From Ruminiclostridium josui JCM 17888 (GTDB lineage: Bacteria > Bacillota > Clostridia > Acetivibrionales > DSM-1351), in assembly GCF_000526495.1 (NCBI RefSeq), contig NZ_JAGE01000001.1, forward strand, positions 2,198,501 to 2,262,500: DNA of 64,000 nt, in the 5' to 3' direction. The translations under genes were made by a program, and so were the position numbers. The notes beneath the pieces were generated by a model, which saw only the letters and a list, made by a program, of their open reading frames with translations, was not told where the DNA came from and did not search any database. Position 1 is the stretch's first letter. Every line of letters begins with the position of its first letter. Shown one piece after another: positions 46,142 to 54,721 of this stretch.

Positions 46142-48553
46142 ATGGATTTATTAAGCGGCTTGAACAAAGAGCAAAAAGAAGCAGTACTCCACAATGAAGG
46201 TCCTCTTTTGATATTGGCCGGTGCGGGGTCAGGAAAAACAAGAGTACTTACTCATAGGATAGCCTATCTTATTGAGCAATATGGAGTATACCCTTCAAAT
46301 ATACTGGCTATAACCTTTACCAATAAGGCAGCAAGAGAAATGAAAGAGAGGATAGCCGGACTTATAGGTGATTTGAGTAATGATATGTGGGTGGGTACCT
46401 TTCACTCCATTTGTATAAGAATACTCAGAAGGGATATCGAGAGACTTGGTTACGACAGAAGTTTTGTAATATATGACACTCAGGATCAACTGGTAGTAAT
46501 TAAGGAATGTCTTAAAGAATTAAACTTGAACGAAAAGAACTTTCCTCCTAAATCAGTCCTTGAAACAATAGGAAAGCAGAAAGATGAACTTATAGATGCC
46601 GAACAATATGAGAAACAGTATGCATCAGATTTTAGAATGGGTAAGATTGCAAAAGTTTACAAACTTTATGAAAAGAAACTTAAAGCAAATAATGCTTTAG
46701 ATTTCGATGATATTATAATGAATACTATAAAGCTTTTTGACAAGTACCCGGAAGTTATTGAATATTATCAAAAAAGGTTCAGATATATTCTTGTTGACGA
46801 GTATCAGGATACAAATACTGCCCAGTACATGCTTGTCCGTAAATTGTCTCAGGCACATGAAAACCTTTGTGTTGTAGGTGACGATGACCAGTCAATATAC
46901 GGATGGAGAGGCGCAAATATCAGAAATATCCTTGATTTTGAGAAGGATTTCAAGAAATGCCGTACTATCAAGCTGGAGCAAAACTATAGGTCAACACAGA
47001 ACATATTGGATGCTGCAAACCATGTAATTGGTAATAATACAGGCAGAAAAAGCAAGAGACTCTGGACCGACAATAAGGGTGGAAGTAAAATAGTAATATG
47101 TGAAAATGATAATGAACATGAAGAGGCTCTATATACAGCAAGGGAAATTCAGCGGTTGATAAATGATGAAGATAGAAAATACAAGGATTTTGCAGTACTT
47201 TATAGAATTAATGCCCAATCCCGTGTATTGGAAGAAATGTTTATGAGGGAAGGAATACCCTACAAGATTGTTGGGGGACAAAAATTCTATGACAGAAAAG
47301 AAATAAAAGATATAATTGCATATATGCGGTTGATACAAAACCCCGGGGATAATGTAAGCCTGAAAAGAATTATCAACGTGCCAAAAAGGGGAATAGGGGA
47401 TGCAACGGTTGAAAATGCAGAGGTATTAGCATACCAGGCAAATGTGTCCTTGTTTACGGTTATTTCAAATTCAGAAGAGTTTCCAGCATTAAAAAGGGCG
47501 TCTCAGAAATTAGGAAACTTTTCACTTATGATTAATAAATTCAGGACTATGAAAGAAAACATGTCAGTATCCCAACTGCTTGATATAGTAGTTGAAGATT
47601 CAGGGATCCTGAGAGAGTATGAGCTTGAGAATACAGTTGAAGCTCAATCAAGAATTGAAAATATAAAAGAATTAAAATCAGTTGCCATGGAGTTTGAAAA
47701 ACAAAGTGAGGACAACTCACTGGAAGAATTCCTTGCACATATATCTTTGGTTTCGGACATTGACAGTCTCCAAGAGGACCAGGATTACGTGGTTCTTATG
47801 ACAATGCATAGTGCAAAGGGACTGGAATTTCCGGTTGTATTTATTCCTGGTCTGGAAGAAGGTGTTTTCCCGGGTTACAGGGCAATTACCGAGGGGCCGG
47901 AACAGCTTGAAGAAGAGAGAAGGCTTTGCTATGTAGGTATTACCCGAGCAAGGGAGAAACTCTATATGTCAAATGCCCGTTTCAGAACTCTTTTCGGGAA
48001 TTCAAGCTACAACAGACCATCCAGATTTTTAGCAGAGATACCAGAAGAACTTGTGGAATATCCATTTAAATCCTCAGCAAGTTCCTCAAGATCCAAGGAA
48101 ACATTCTCGTGGGGTAAGAGTTCTGGTTCCAGCAATGCTCAGACATGGAGTACAGCCAAGAATTCCGGATTACAGTCTGCTTTTGGTACCCCAAAAACAA
48201 CTTCCTCAACAACTTCAAGTATACCTGTTGGTTCCGGTTCCTTGAAGGATTTATTAAATTCAAATCTTGTTACACGTGGATTTGGGGGAAGTTCATTAGG
48301 TACATCGGTAAAAAGTCCTGCCGGTCATCAGAGTAATAGCTTTGGGAGAAGTATAACGACGAAACCTTCATCGGGGGGAACCAATACATTGGGTGATTTC
48401 AATGTAGGGGATAAAGTTGAGCATAAAAAATTTGGACAAGGAACTATTTCAAAGGTAACAGCGGACAGCGGCGATCAAGTATTGGAAATACAGTTTGAAG
48501 GGGCTGGAATGAGAAGGCTAATGGCTTCTATGGCAAATCTAAGAAGATTATAA
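46142..48553 (+). CDS. pcrA: PcrA/UvrD-type DNA helicase
   Basis: This 803-residue SF1 helicase has GAGSGKTRVLTHRIAYL (Walker A), VDEYQDTN, the GDDDQSIYGWRGA box and MTMHSAKGLEFPVVFI (motif V region). The C-terminal linker is Ser/Thr-rich and low in complexity (about 640-740). It ends in a Tudor-like KVEHKKFGQGTISKV segment that binds RNA polymerase in PcrA. Roles include plasmid replication, repair and clearing transcription obstacles. GGAGGGAAAA precedes ATG 46142. Confidence 0.93.
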   Translation: MDLLSGLNKEQKEAVLHNEGPLLILAGAGSGKTRVLTHRIAYLIEQYGVYPSNILAITFTNKAAREMKERIAGLIGDLSNDMWVGTFHSICIRILRRDIERLGYDRSFVIYDTQDQLVVIKECLKELNLNEKNFPPKSVLETIGKQKDELIDAEQYEKQYASDFRMGKIAKVYKLYEKKLKANNALDFDDIIMNTIKLFDKYPEVIEYYQKRFRYILVDEYQDTNTAQYMLVRKLSQAHENLCVVGDDDQSIYGWRGANIRNILDFEKDFKKCRTIKLEQNYRSTQNILDAANHVIGNNTGRKSKRLWTDNKGGSKIVICENDNEHEEALYTAREIQRLINDEDRKYKDFAVLYRINAQSRVLEEMFMREGIPYKIVGGQKFYDRKEIKDIIAYMRLIQNPGDNVSLKRIINVPKRGIGDATVENAEVLAYQANVSLFTVISNSEEFPALKRASQKLGNFSLMINKFRTMKENMSVSQLLDIVVEDSGILREYELENTVEAQSRIENIKELKSVAMEFEKQSEDNSLEEFLAHISLVSDIDSLQEDQDYVVLMTMHSAKGLEFPVVFIPGLEEGVFPGYRAITEGPEQLEEERRLCYVGITRAREKLYMSNARFRTLFGNSSYNRPSRFLAEIPEELVEYPFKSSASSSRSKETFSWGKSSGSSNAQTWSTAKNSGLQSAFGTPKTTSSTTSSIPVGSGSLKDLLNSNLVTRGFGGSSLGTSVKSPAGHQSNSFGRSITTKPSSGGTNTLGDFNVGDKVEHKKFGQGTISKVTADSGDQVLEIQFEGAGMRRLMASMANLRRL

Positions 48554-48576
48554 AACAAAGGGTTGGTGTTAATTTA

Positions 48577-49929
48577 ATGGCATTTAGAGAAGGTTTTGTT
48601 TGGGGTACAGCAACAGCATCATATCAGATTGAGGGTGCTGTAAAAGAAGGTGGCAGAGGAGAGTCTGTTTGGGACGAATTTTGCAGAATGAAAGGAACAA
48701 TAGCTGATGGCGATAACGGGGACTTTGCCTGTGATAGCTATCACAGGTATTCCGAGGACATACAGCTTATGAAACAGATTGGTATTAAAGCATACAGGTT
48801 TTCCATCAGTTGGAGTAGAATTTTGCCTGACGGTATAGGTGAAATAAATATGGAAGGTGTAAATTACTATAACAATCTTATTAATGAGTTGATTGAAAAT
48901 GGTATTGAGCCATATGTAACTTTATTTCACTGGGACTACCCCATGGAGCTCCAATATAAGGGCGGATGGTTAAATCCTGAAAGTCCTCGTTGGTTCGAAA
49001 ATTATGCGGCAATTTGTTCAAGACTATTTTCCGACAGAGTAAAGTACTGGGTAACTAGTAATGAACCTCAATGTTACATTGGATTTGGTTACGGCACAGG
49101 TTGGCATGCACCGGGCTTAAAGCTTCCGGTAAACCAGGTTGTAAGAGCATGGCATCATAATTTAAAGGGATTAGGACTGGCTACAAAAGCAATACGTGAA
49201 AATGCTAAAGGGGAAGTGAAAGTAGGGTTGGTATCCTGCGGAGAAGTTGGAATACCAGCATCTGATAGGGAAGCAGACATGCAGGCTGCACGTAATGTGC
49301 TTTTTGACAGAGAGCGTTCTGAGGATTCAATTGACTTTGGATATGGTGACCTTTTTGAGCCTGCAATAAAAGGAGAGTATCCGAAAAGGCTAATACCATA
49401 TCTTCCTAAAGGTTGGCAGGAAGACATGAAGGATATCTGTGTTCCTCTCGATTATATAGGAATAAATGTTTATATTGGTTCAATTGTGGAAGCATGCGAG
49501 GATAAAAAATACAGATACCTTAAACTGCCTGTTGGCATAGGTAAAACCTCCATGGAATGGTCTTTTAAACCGGAAACTCTGTACTGGGTAACTAGATTTA
49601 TATCTGAAAGATATAATCTACCTGTATACATTACAGAAAATGGAATGGCAAATAACGACTGGATAAGCACTGACGGAAAAATTAATGATACTCAAAGAGA
49701 AGATTATATGAATCAATATCTCTCTGCTCTGTCAAAGTCTATAGATGACGGGGCCGATGTAAGAGGATATTTTTACTGGTCACTTCTTGACAACTTTGAG
49801 TGGGCATACGGATATGCAAAGCGATTTGGATTAGTATATGTAGATTATAGTGATTACAGCCGTACACTAAAACAGTCGGCATTACGATATAAAAAAATTA
49901 TTGAAACAAATGGCGAAATTTTAAAATAA
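48577..49929 (+). CDS. GH1 beta-glucosidase
   Basis: This 450-residue retaining glycosidase of family 1 has an N-terminal WGTATASYQIEGA, the acid/base Glu in SNEPQCY and the nucleophile Glu in YITENGMA. No signal peptide is visible, so it hydrolyses cellobiose or other imported beta-glucosides in the cytoplasm. This complements the cellulosome work of the dockerin enzyme downstream. A long A/T-rich terminator follows. Confidence 0.94.
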   Translation: MAFREGFVWGTATASYQIEGAVKEGGRGESVWDEFCRMKGTIADGDNGDFACDSYHRYSEDIQLMKQIGIKAYRFSISWSRILPDGIGEINMEGVNYYNNLINELIENGIEPYVTLFHWDYPMELQYKGGWLNPESPRWFENYAAICSRLFSDRVKYWVTSNEPQCYIGFGYGTGWHAPGLKLPVNQVVRAWHHNLKGLGLATKAIRENAKGEVKVGLVSCGEVGIPASDREADMQAARNVLFDRERSEDSIDFGYGDLFEPAIKGEYPKRLIPYLPKGWQEDMKDICVPLDYIGINVYIGSIVEACEDKKYRYLKLPVGIGKTSMEWSFKPETLYWVTRFISERYNLPVYITENGMANNDWISTDGKINDTQREDYMNQYLSALSKSIDDGADVRGYFYWSLLDNFEWAYGYAKRFGLVYVDYSDYSRTLKQSALRYKKIIETNGEILK

Positions 49930-49939
49930 ATATATCTTT

Positions 49940-49985
49940 AAAAAAAGTTTTAGAAAAATTTATCTTTTTCTAAAACTTTTTTTAT
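49940..49985 (+). terminator. Terminator after the beta-glucosidase
   Basis: AAAAAAAGTTTTAGAAAAA pairs with TTTTTCTAAAACTTTTTTT (arms about 49940-49957 and 49965-49983) around a short loop. Confidence 0.88.
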
Positions 49986-50035
49986 TTTTATGTGTATATA
50001 TAGACAAGGCACATAAAAAGGGTGGGAAAAAGTAT

Positions 50036-50605
50036 TTGGATGTTTCGGATATAACAATACTGAAAGAATATAAAAAGAATAACAGACGCGGTTTGGAACT
50101 TGTCTATGACAGATATAAGAAATATGTTTATACCATAGCATTCCATTATGCCGGTAATAAGGAAGATGCTTTGGATATAACCCAGGAGGTTTTCATATCT
50201 GTTTTTAAATCAATGGAAGGATTCAAAGAACAGTTTTCTCTGCTGCCTTGGATTAAAAAAATTACCGTAAATAAGTGCCTTAATTTTTTGAGAAGTAAGA
50301 AAACAAACGTATCTCTTAATGAAACTAATGAAAACGGAGATGAACTACAAAATATTATTGGCTCAAATGAAACAACAGATGATGCAGTCTTATGTAAAGA
50401 TACAAAGCAAATACTTCAACAATTAATTGTAAGACTTCCTGAGCGGGAGAGAATGGTAGTACTGCTGAGACACGCAAAGCAAATGAAATACAGTGAAATT
50501 GCAAATGTAATGAAGCTTCCGCCGGGTACTGTAAAAACACTTATACATAGAGCAAGAAAGTCAATCAAGGAAAATATGATTAGCTTGGGTATTTGGGAGG
50601 TATAG
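50036..50605 (+). CDS. ECF-type sigma-70 family sigma factor
   Basis: This 189-residue protein has region 2 (DALDITQEVFISVFKSMEGF, about 50-75) and region 4 (RERMVVLLRHAKQMKYSEIANVMKLPPGTVKTLIHRARKSIK, about 130-175) without region 3, as in group 4 sigma factors. The start is TTG 50036, nine bases after GGGTGGG. The anti-sigma-like gene begins two bases after its stop. The pair probably responds to an envelope or metabolic signal, with regulon unknown. Confidence 0.85.
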   Translation: MDVSDITILKEYKKNNRRGLELVYDRYKKYVYTIAFHYAGNKEDALDITQEVFISVFKSMEGFKEQFSLLPWIKKITVNKCLNFLRSKKTNVSLNETNENGDELQNIIGSNETTDDAVLCKDTKQILQQLIVRLPERERMVVLLRHAKQMKYSEIANVMKLPPGTVKTLIHRARKSIKENMISLGIWEV

Positions 50606-50607
50606 AC

Positions 50608-51006
50608 ATGAGCTGTGACAAAGTAGATGCTTCATTGCTTCAGGACTTTTTAGAGAGTACAATAGATCCCCTTGAAAAAATATTTGTTGAAAATCATTTA
50701 AAAATATGTAAGGAATGTAGAAGAGAATTATCAGAGTTAAAGCTGTTGCTTTATGACCTTGATGATAAAAGTAATTATGTAATTGACATTCCGACAGAGT
50801 TGGAAACCATGAGAGATGATATAATTGACTCCTTTTTAGGGAAAAGGAAAAGCCCATCAAAGAAAATTATTGAAATGCAGATTGAAACTGTCAAAACTAC
50901 AGGAAAATTTATTGAGTTTTTGCCAGGGGCAAAGCAAGCTCCAAAAATTTTAAAGCAAGCATCAAAAGGATTAAAGCGAGGAGTCAAAAAAATAATTGCC
51001 AAGTAA
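50608..51006 (+). CDS. Anti-sigma factor with HC2-type zinc finger
   Basis: This 132-residue protein carries a putative zinc-binding H-x3-C-x2-C motif near residues 35-45 (ENHLKICKECRREL), as in zf-HC2 anti-sigma factors. Unlike most it has no membrane segment. Its C-terminus is basic (KQASKGLKRGVKKII). It would bind and silence the sigma factor encoded just upstream. GGAGG lies inside the sigma gene end, and the ATG at 50608 is two bases after that stop. Confidence 0.78.
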   Translation: MSCDKVDASLLQDFLESTIDPLEKIFVENHLKICKECRRELSELKLLLYDLDDKSNYVIDIPTELETMRDDIIDSFLGKRKSPSKKIIEMQIETVKTTGKFIEFLPGAKQAPKILKQASKGLKRGVKKIIAK

Positions 51007-51027
51007 TACATATAAACGGAGGCATGA

Positions 51028-51726
51028 ATGGTAGCTCTTATAATAGCTCTTAAAATAATTTTATATATGTTTTTGATTATTGCAGCCTTAGTTTTATTAG
51101 TTATTTTTGTACCTTTCAAATACTACGCAGAGGGCTCAAAGTATGAGACTATTTCTGTAAAAGGCAATGCATATTGGCTTTTTGGTGCTGTTAAGATAAA
51201 CTTCAACTACAGCACACAAGATGGATTTGGTACAAAATTCAGCTGGTTTGGCTTTAAACATGGCTTTAAGAAGAAAAATGAAGACAAGTCAGTAAAAGAA
51301 GCTCAGGAAATTACAAAAAAAAAGGTAAAGAAATCAAAGGAAAAGCCGGCATACAGTTACATTAAATATGAAGTGCTTGTACAGTGCTTAAAATCAGTTT
51401 TTAAAATACTAAACCATTTCAAACCAAGCAAATTCAGAATAGATGCAAAAGTAGGTTTTGAAGACCCAATGTACACGGGCCTGCTATGTGCTATAAAAAA
51501 TGTATGCTTTGCAATTTTTAATAAAGACAGCATTCGTATTCAGACAAATTTTGAAGGCGAAATGCTAGAGGGTAGCTTTTTAATTGGCGGAGGAATTCAA
51601 ATTTTCTATTTAATACTAGTTGGAATAGAATTTGTTTTTACAAAGCCTTTCAAAAATATATTGTATAAAAATATTAAGTATAAAATTAATAGGAGGCTAA
51701 AAAAATGGCGAATAATTTCAATTTAA
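51028..51726 (+). CDS. ytfI: DUF2953 membrane protein (YtfI-like)
   Basis: This 232-residue protein has an N-terminal membrane segment (about 2-30), a soluble beta-rich region (YGSEGSKY-like start, YWLFGAVKINFNY) and a short C-terminal hydrophobic stretch (about 195-215). Bacillus ytfI, in the same family, lies directly before ytfJ in sporulation-linked operons, as here. The ytfJ-like gene overlaps its end by 22 bases. GAGGC precedes ATG 51028. Confidence 0.82.
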   Translation: MVALIIALKIILYMFLIIAALVLLVIFVPFKYYAEGSKYETISVKGNAYWLFGAVKINFNYSTQDGFGTKFSWFGFKHGFKKKNEDKSVKEAQEITKKKVKKSKEKPAYSYIKYEVLVQCLKSVFKILNHFKPSKFRIDAKVGFEDPMYTGLLCAIKNVCFAIFNKDSIRIQTNFEGEMLEGSFLIGGGIQIFYLILVGIEFVFTKPFKNILYKNIKYKINRRLKKWRIISI

Positions 51727-52094
51727 ATGAAAGCGTGAGTGTTATTTTTGACAAACTGGAAAATTTCTTAAAGACAAAGACAGTAGTGGGTGAACCTATA
51801 AAGATTGGTGATGTAACATTGGTACCGTTTATAAATATGAGCTTTGGTCTTGGAATAGGTGGAGGTACCGGTAATGATGAAAAAGGCATGGGAGGAGAAG
51901 GCGGAGGAGGAGGAACAGGAGCAAGTATTTCTCCTACAGCTGTTCTGGTTATAAGCAGTGACAAGGTAGAACTTCTTCCTATAAAGAAATCCGGCGGTTT
52001 GGACAAATTACTTGATATGGTACCGGGTATTGTAGAAAAGATACAAGATAAAAAGGAAGAGAAAAACTCTAAAAATGAGTTAGAGGAAGAGTAA
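51705..52094 (+). CDS. ytfJ: GerW/YtfJ-type sporulation protein
   Basis: This 129-residue protein has VGEPIKIGDVTLVPFINMSFGLGIGGG, the conserved Gly-rich centre (GGEGGGGGTGASISPTAVLVI) and an acidic Lys/Glu tail, all typical of YtfJ/GerW. Family members are made in sporulation and help spore germination in Bacillus. It overlaps the YtfI-like gene by 22 bases and has its own AGGAGG. A terminator follows at 52131-52170. Confidence 0.92.
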   Translation: MANNFNLNESVSVIFDKLENFLKTKTVVGEPIKIGDVTLVPFINMSFGLGIGGGTGNDEKGMGGEGGGGGTGASISPTAVLVISSDKVELLPIKKSGGLDKLLDMVPGIVEKIQDKKEEKNSKNELEEE

Positions 52095-52130
52095 TAGCTA
52101 TATAATAATCATAAAACAAGATAAAACCGT

Positions 52131-52170
52131 AAAAAACTGCTTGAAAAAGATAAATTCAAGCAGTTTTTTT
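52131..52170 (+). terminator. Terminator after ytfJ
   Basis: AAAAACTGCTTGAA (52132-52145) pairs with TTCAAGCAGTTTTT (52154-52169) with a short loop, followed by T. The 220 bases from here to the GH5 start hold no other recognised gene. Confidence 0.85.
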
Positions 52171-52391
52171 ACATTAATAATTCATACTGAATTCCTTTCT
52201 CGTACTTTTAAACAAATTAATGGTAAAATTAGATATATTAATCTATTTATCTATATCAAACCAATCTATCACTTTTCGCAGCCAAATTCCATAGAGAGGA
52301 GGATAATTTTGTTAGTTTGTTACAGGTGAATCGAAAGTGAGAATAAAAGAGAATCATCTATATTAAAAGTAAGAAAGGAAGGATAAACAAT

Positions 52392-54590
52392 ATGAAAAAA
52401 TTGTATTTAATAGTATCTTTGCTGGTTGCTATGTTCATATTTCCTATGACAGTAAATGCAGCAATAGATTCAACACATCCTGGCTTTAGAGTCGAAGGAA
52501 GATTTCTTTATGATAATACAGGAGAAAAGGTAATTCTCTATGGTGTAAACAAAATGTGTATATGGACTGATAAGGATGGTGTTCCGTCTTTTGCGGAAAT
52601 AGCAAAAACAGGAGCAAATTGTGTAAGAATCACATGGGGCATAGACGGTTCGGCGGAAGATTTGGATATCGTTATCCGTAATTGCCGTGCTGAACACATG
52701 ATTCCTATAGTTGAACTTCACGATGCCACGGGAGACTGGTCAAAGCTTCCTACACTTGTAAATTACTGGGTAAGACCTGACATAGTAGAAGTAATTAAGA
52801 AGCATCAGGAGTATTTACTAGTAAACATAGGAAATGAAGTAGGGCAAACCGTTGCAGAAGAAACTTTTAAAAAAGACTACGAGTCCGCTGTTAAAAAAAT
52901 GAGGGAGGCAGGAATTCATGTACCTCTGATTATTGATGCTTCCAGCTATGGGCAAGATATCAATATATTGCAAGCATGCGGCCCTTATCTCATAAATGCC
53001 GATCCTGATAAAAATTTAATGTTCTCGGTACATATGTGGTGGCCATATATGTGGGGAAATTCAGATCAAAAAGTAATTGATGAAATTGCAGAATCAGTGA
53101 ATATGAATCTTCCTCTTCTTGTTGGTGAATTCGGACATAAGTGGGACGAAACTGAAAATGGTAAAATACCATACGAAACAATTATGGAACAGTGCTATAA
53201 AAATCAAATTGGTTACCTTCCGTGGGAATGGGGTCCCGGAAACAATCCTCAGACATTTTTGGATATGACCTCAGATAGTACCTTTGATACATTGAACGAC
53301 TATGGTAAGGAAGTTATGCTTAATAATCAATACAGTGTAAAAAACATTGCCAAGAGGCCTGCCTCCATGCTGTCAAACTTACCTCCGGTTTTGCCAAAAG
53401 AACCGCTGCCATACGGAAATCTGGCCTATAAAAAAACTGTTACAGCTTCATCTATAGAAAATACTCAAAACAATGAAAGTAATGTAGTAGACGGTGATTT
53501 AGAAACAAGATGGGCTTCGCAAGTCTCAGACCCCAACTGGGTATGTGTAGATCTTGGTGCAAAAAAAGAAATAAACAGACTCATCATATGTTGGGAAGCT
53601 GCATATGCAACTCAGTATAAAATTCAGGTATCCGACGATGGTACTACATGGACTGATGTGATTACACAGTATAACGGAACGGGAAAAACAGAAGATATAA
53701 GCCTTTCTTGTTCTGGTCGTTACCTTAGGATATACGGAATGCAGAGGATAAATTACCAATGGCCTTATTCAATTTGGGAGATTGGAGTATATGGTCCTGA
53801 ATCAGAATTAAGTGCAGATATATCCCCAACAGTAGCAGTATTTGATAAAAATCCTGCCAATGCTGCAGATATAGCTGTAACACTTGATTCAAAAAGTAAC
53901 ACACTTAATGCAATATTAAATGGACCATCAGCTAAGTTAGTAGAAGGACAAGATTACATAATAGAAAATGGCACAAAACTGATTATAAAAAAAGAATATT
54001 TGTTGGGACTGCCTATGGGTACAACTAAACTGACTTTTGATTACAGTGATGGAGTAGACCCGGTTTTATCCATTGCTGTAGGAGATACAACGCCGGGGGG
54101 CTCTATTCAATCTCCAGTAATTAGCCCATCCGCTGTAACCTTTGACAGAACATCTTCGACGGATTTAAAGATAACTATAATTTCAAACGGTAATAGTCTT
54201 ACTGGAATAATGAATGGTTCAGTACCTCTAAATCCAAATGTAGATTTTACTATTTCAGGGGACATTGTAACAATTACAAAAGAATACCTTGCAGCACAAC
54301 CTTCCGATAATATAGATTTGACTTTTGATTTTAGCGGAGATGCATTAGACCCAGTACTTAAAATTACTTTAATTCAAAATAATATTTACGGTGATGCAAA
54401 CATGGACGGTGTTATAGATGCCCTTGATTATGCAATGTTGAAGCAACATCTCTTAGGAATTAAAATTTTGAATAATGATATTTTACATTTTCTTGACCTT
54501 AATTTGGATGGGACAACCGATGCAATTGATTTATCCATTTTCAAGCAGTATTTGTTGGGTAAAATAGTATATCTTCCTGTGAGTAAATAA
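52392..54590 (+). CDS. Cellulosomal GH5-CBM32-X2-X2-dockerin enzyme (probable mannanase)
   Basis: This 732-residue secreted protein begins with a signal peptide (about 1-24, ending VNA). The GH5 catalytic domain (about 25-325) has the acid/base Glu in NIGNEVG and the nucleophile Glu in LLVGEFGHKW. A CBM32/F5-8C carbohydrate-binding domain (about 335-475) is followed by two X2 beta-sandwich modules (about 475-560 and 565-655). The C-terminal dockerin (about 660-727) has two calcium loops, DANMDGVIDALD and DLNLDGTTDAID. GH5-CBM32-dockerin proteins of C. thermocellum are beta-mannanases, so mannan is the likely substrate. The Ala-Leu and Ala-Ile positions fit C. cellulolyticum cohesin specificity. 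Confidence 0.92.
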   Translation: MKKLYLIVSLLVAMFIFPMTVNAAIDSTHPGFRVEGRFLYDNTGEKVILYGVNKMCIWTDKDGVPSFAEIAKTGANCVRITWGIDGSAEDLDIVIRNCRAEHMIPIVELHDATGDWSKLPTLVNYWVRPDIVEVIKKHQEYLLVNIGNEVGQTVAEETFKKDYESAVKKMREAGIHVPLIIDASSYGQDINILQACGPYLINADPDKNLMFSVHMWWPYMWGNSDQKVIDEIAESVNMNLPLLVGEFGHKWDETENGKIPYETIMEQCYKNQIGYLPWEWGPGNNPQTFLDMTSDSTFDTLNDYGKEVMLNNQYSVKNIAKRPASMLSNLPPVLPKEPLPYGNLAYKKTVTASSIENTQNNESNVVDGDLETRWASQVSDPNWVCVDLGAKKEINRLIICWEAAYATQYKIQVSDDGTTWTDVITQYNGTGKTEDISLSCSGRYLRIYGMQRINYQWPYSIWEIGVYGPESELSADISPTVAVFDKNPANAADIAVTLDSKSNTLNAILNGPSAKLVEGQDYIIENGTKLIIKKEYLLGLPMGTTKLTFDYSDGVDPVLSIAVGDTTPGGSIQSPVISPSAVTFDRTSSTDLKITIISNGNSLTGIMNGSVPLNPNVDFTISGDIVTITKEYLAAQPSDNIDLTFDFSGDALDPVLKITLIQNNIYGDANMDGVIDALDYAMLKQHLLGIKILNNDILHFLDLNLDGTTDAIDLSIFKQYLLGKIVYLPVSK

Positions 54591-54616
54591 GATGTATAGA
54601 AAACCGGCTCTATAAA

Positions 54617-54665
54617 GAAGCGTTCACTTAGGGATTGAAGAAAAAAAACTATAGTGAACAGCTTC
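54617..54665 (+). repeat. Imperfect inverted repeat at the island boundary
   Basis: GAAGCGTTCACT (54617-54628) and AGTGAACAGCTTC (54653-54665) can pair with one bulge, with no U-run. It lies between the mannanase gene and the terminator at 54675-54720, where the defence island begins. It could be part of a 3' processing hairpin or of an insertion boundary. Confidence 0.4.
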
Positions 54666-54674
54666 AAGCGGGGC

Positions 54675-54720
54675 AAAAAAGACCACATAAGAGTTTTTAT
54701 AATCCTGTGTGGTCTTTTTC
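54675..54720 (+). terminator. Bidirectional terminator between mannanase gene and island
   Basis: AAAAAAGACCACATA pairs with TGTGTGGTCTTTTT around a loop of about 18 bases. It ends the rightward dockerin gene and also the leftward nuclease-like gene ending at 54722. Confidence 0.82.
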
Positions 54721-54721
54721 T

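Noticed and set aside
52141-52329. A 62-residue frame before the mannanase gene
   Set aside because: It begins inside the terminator loop of ytfJ and has no ribosome binding site.
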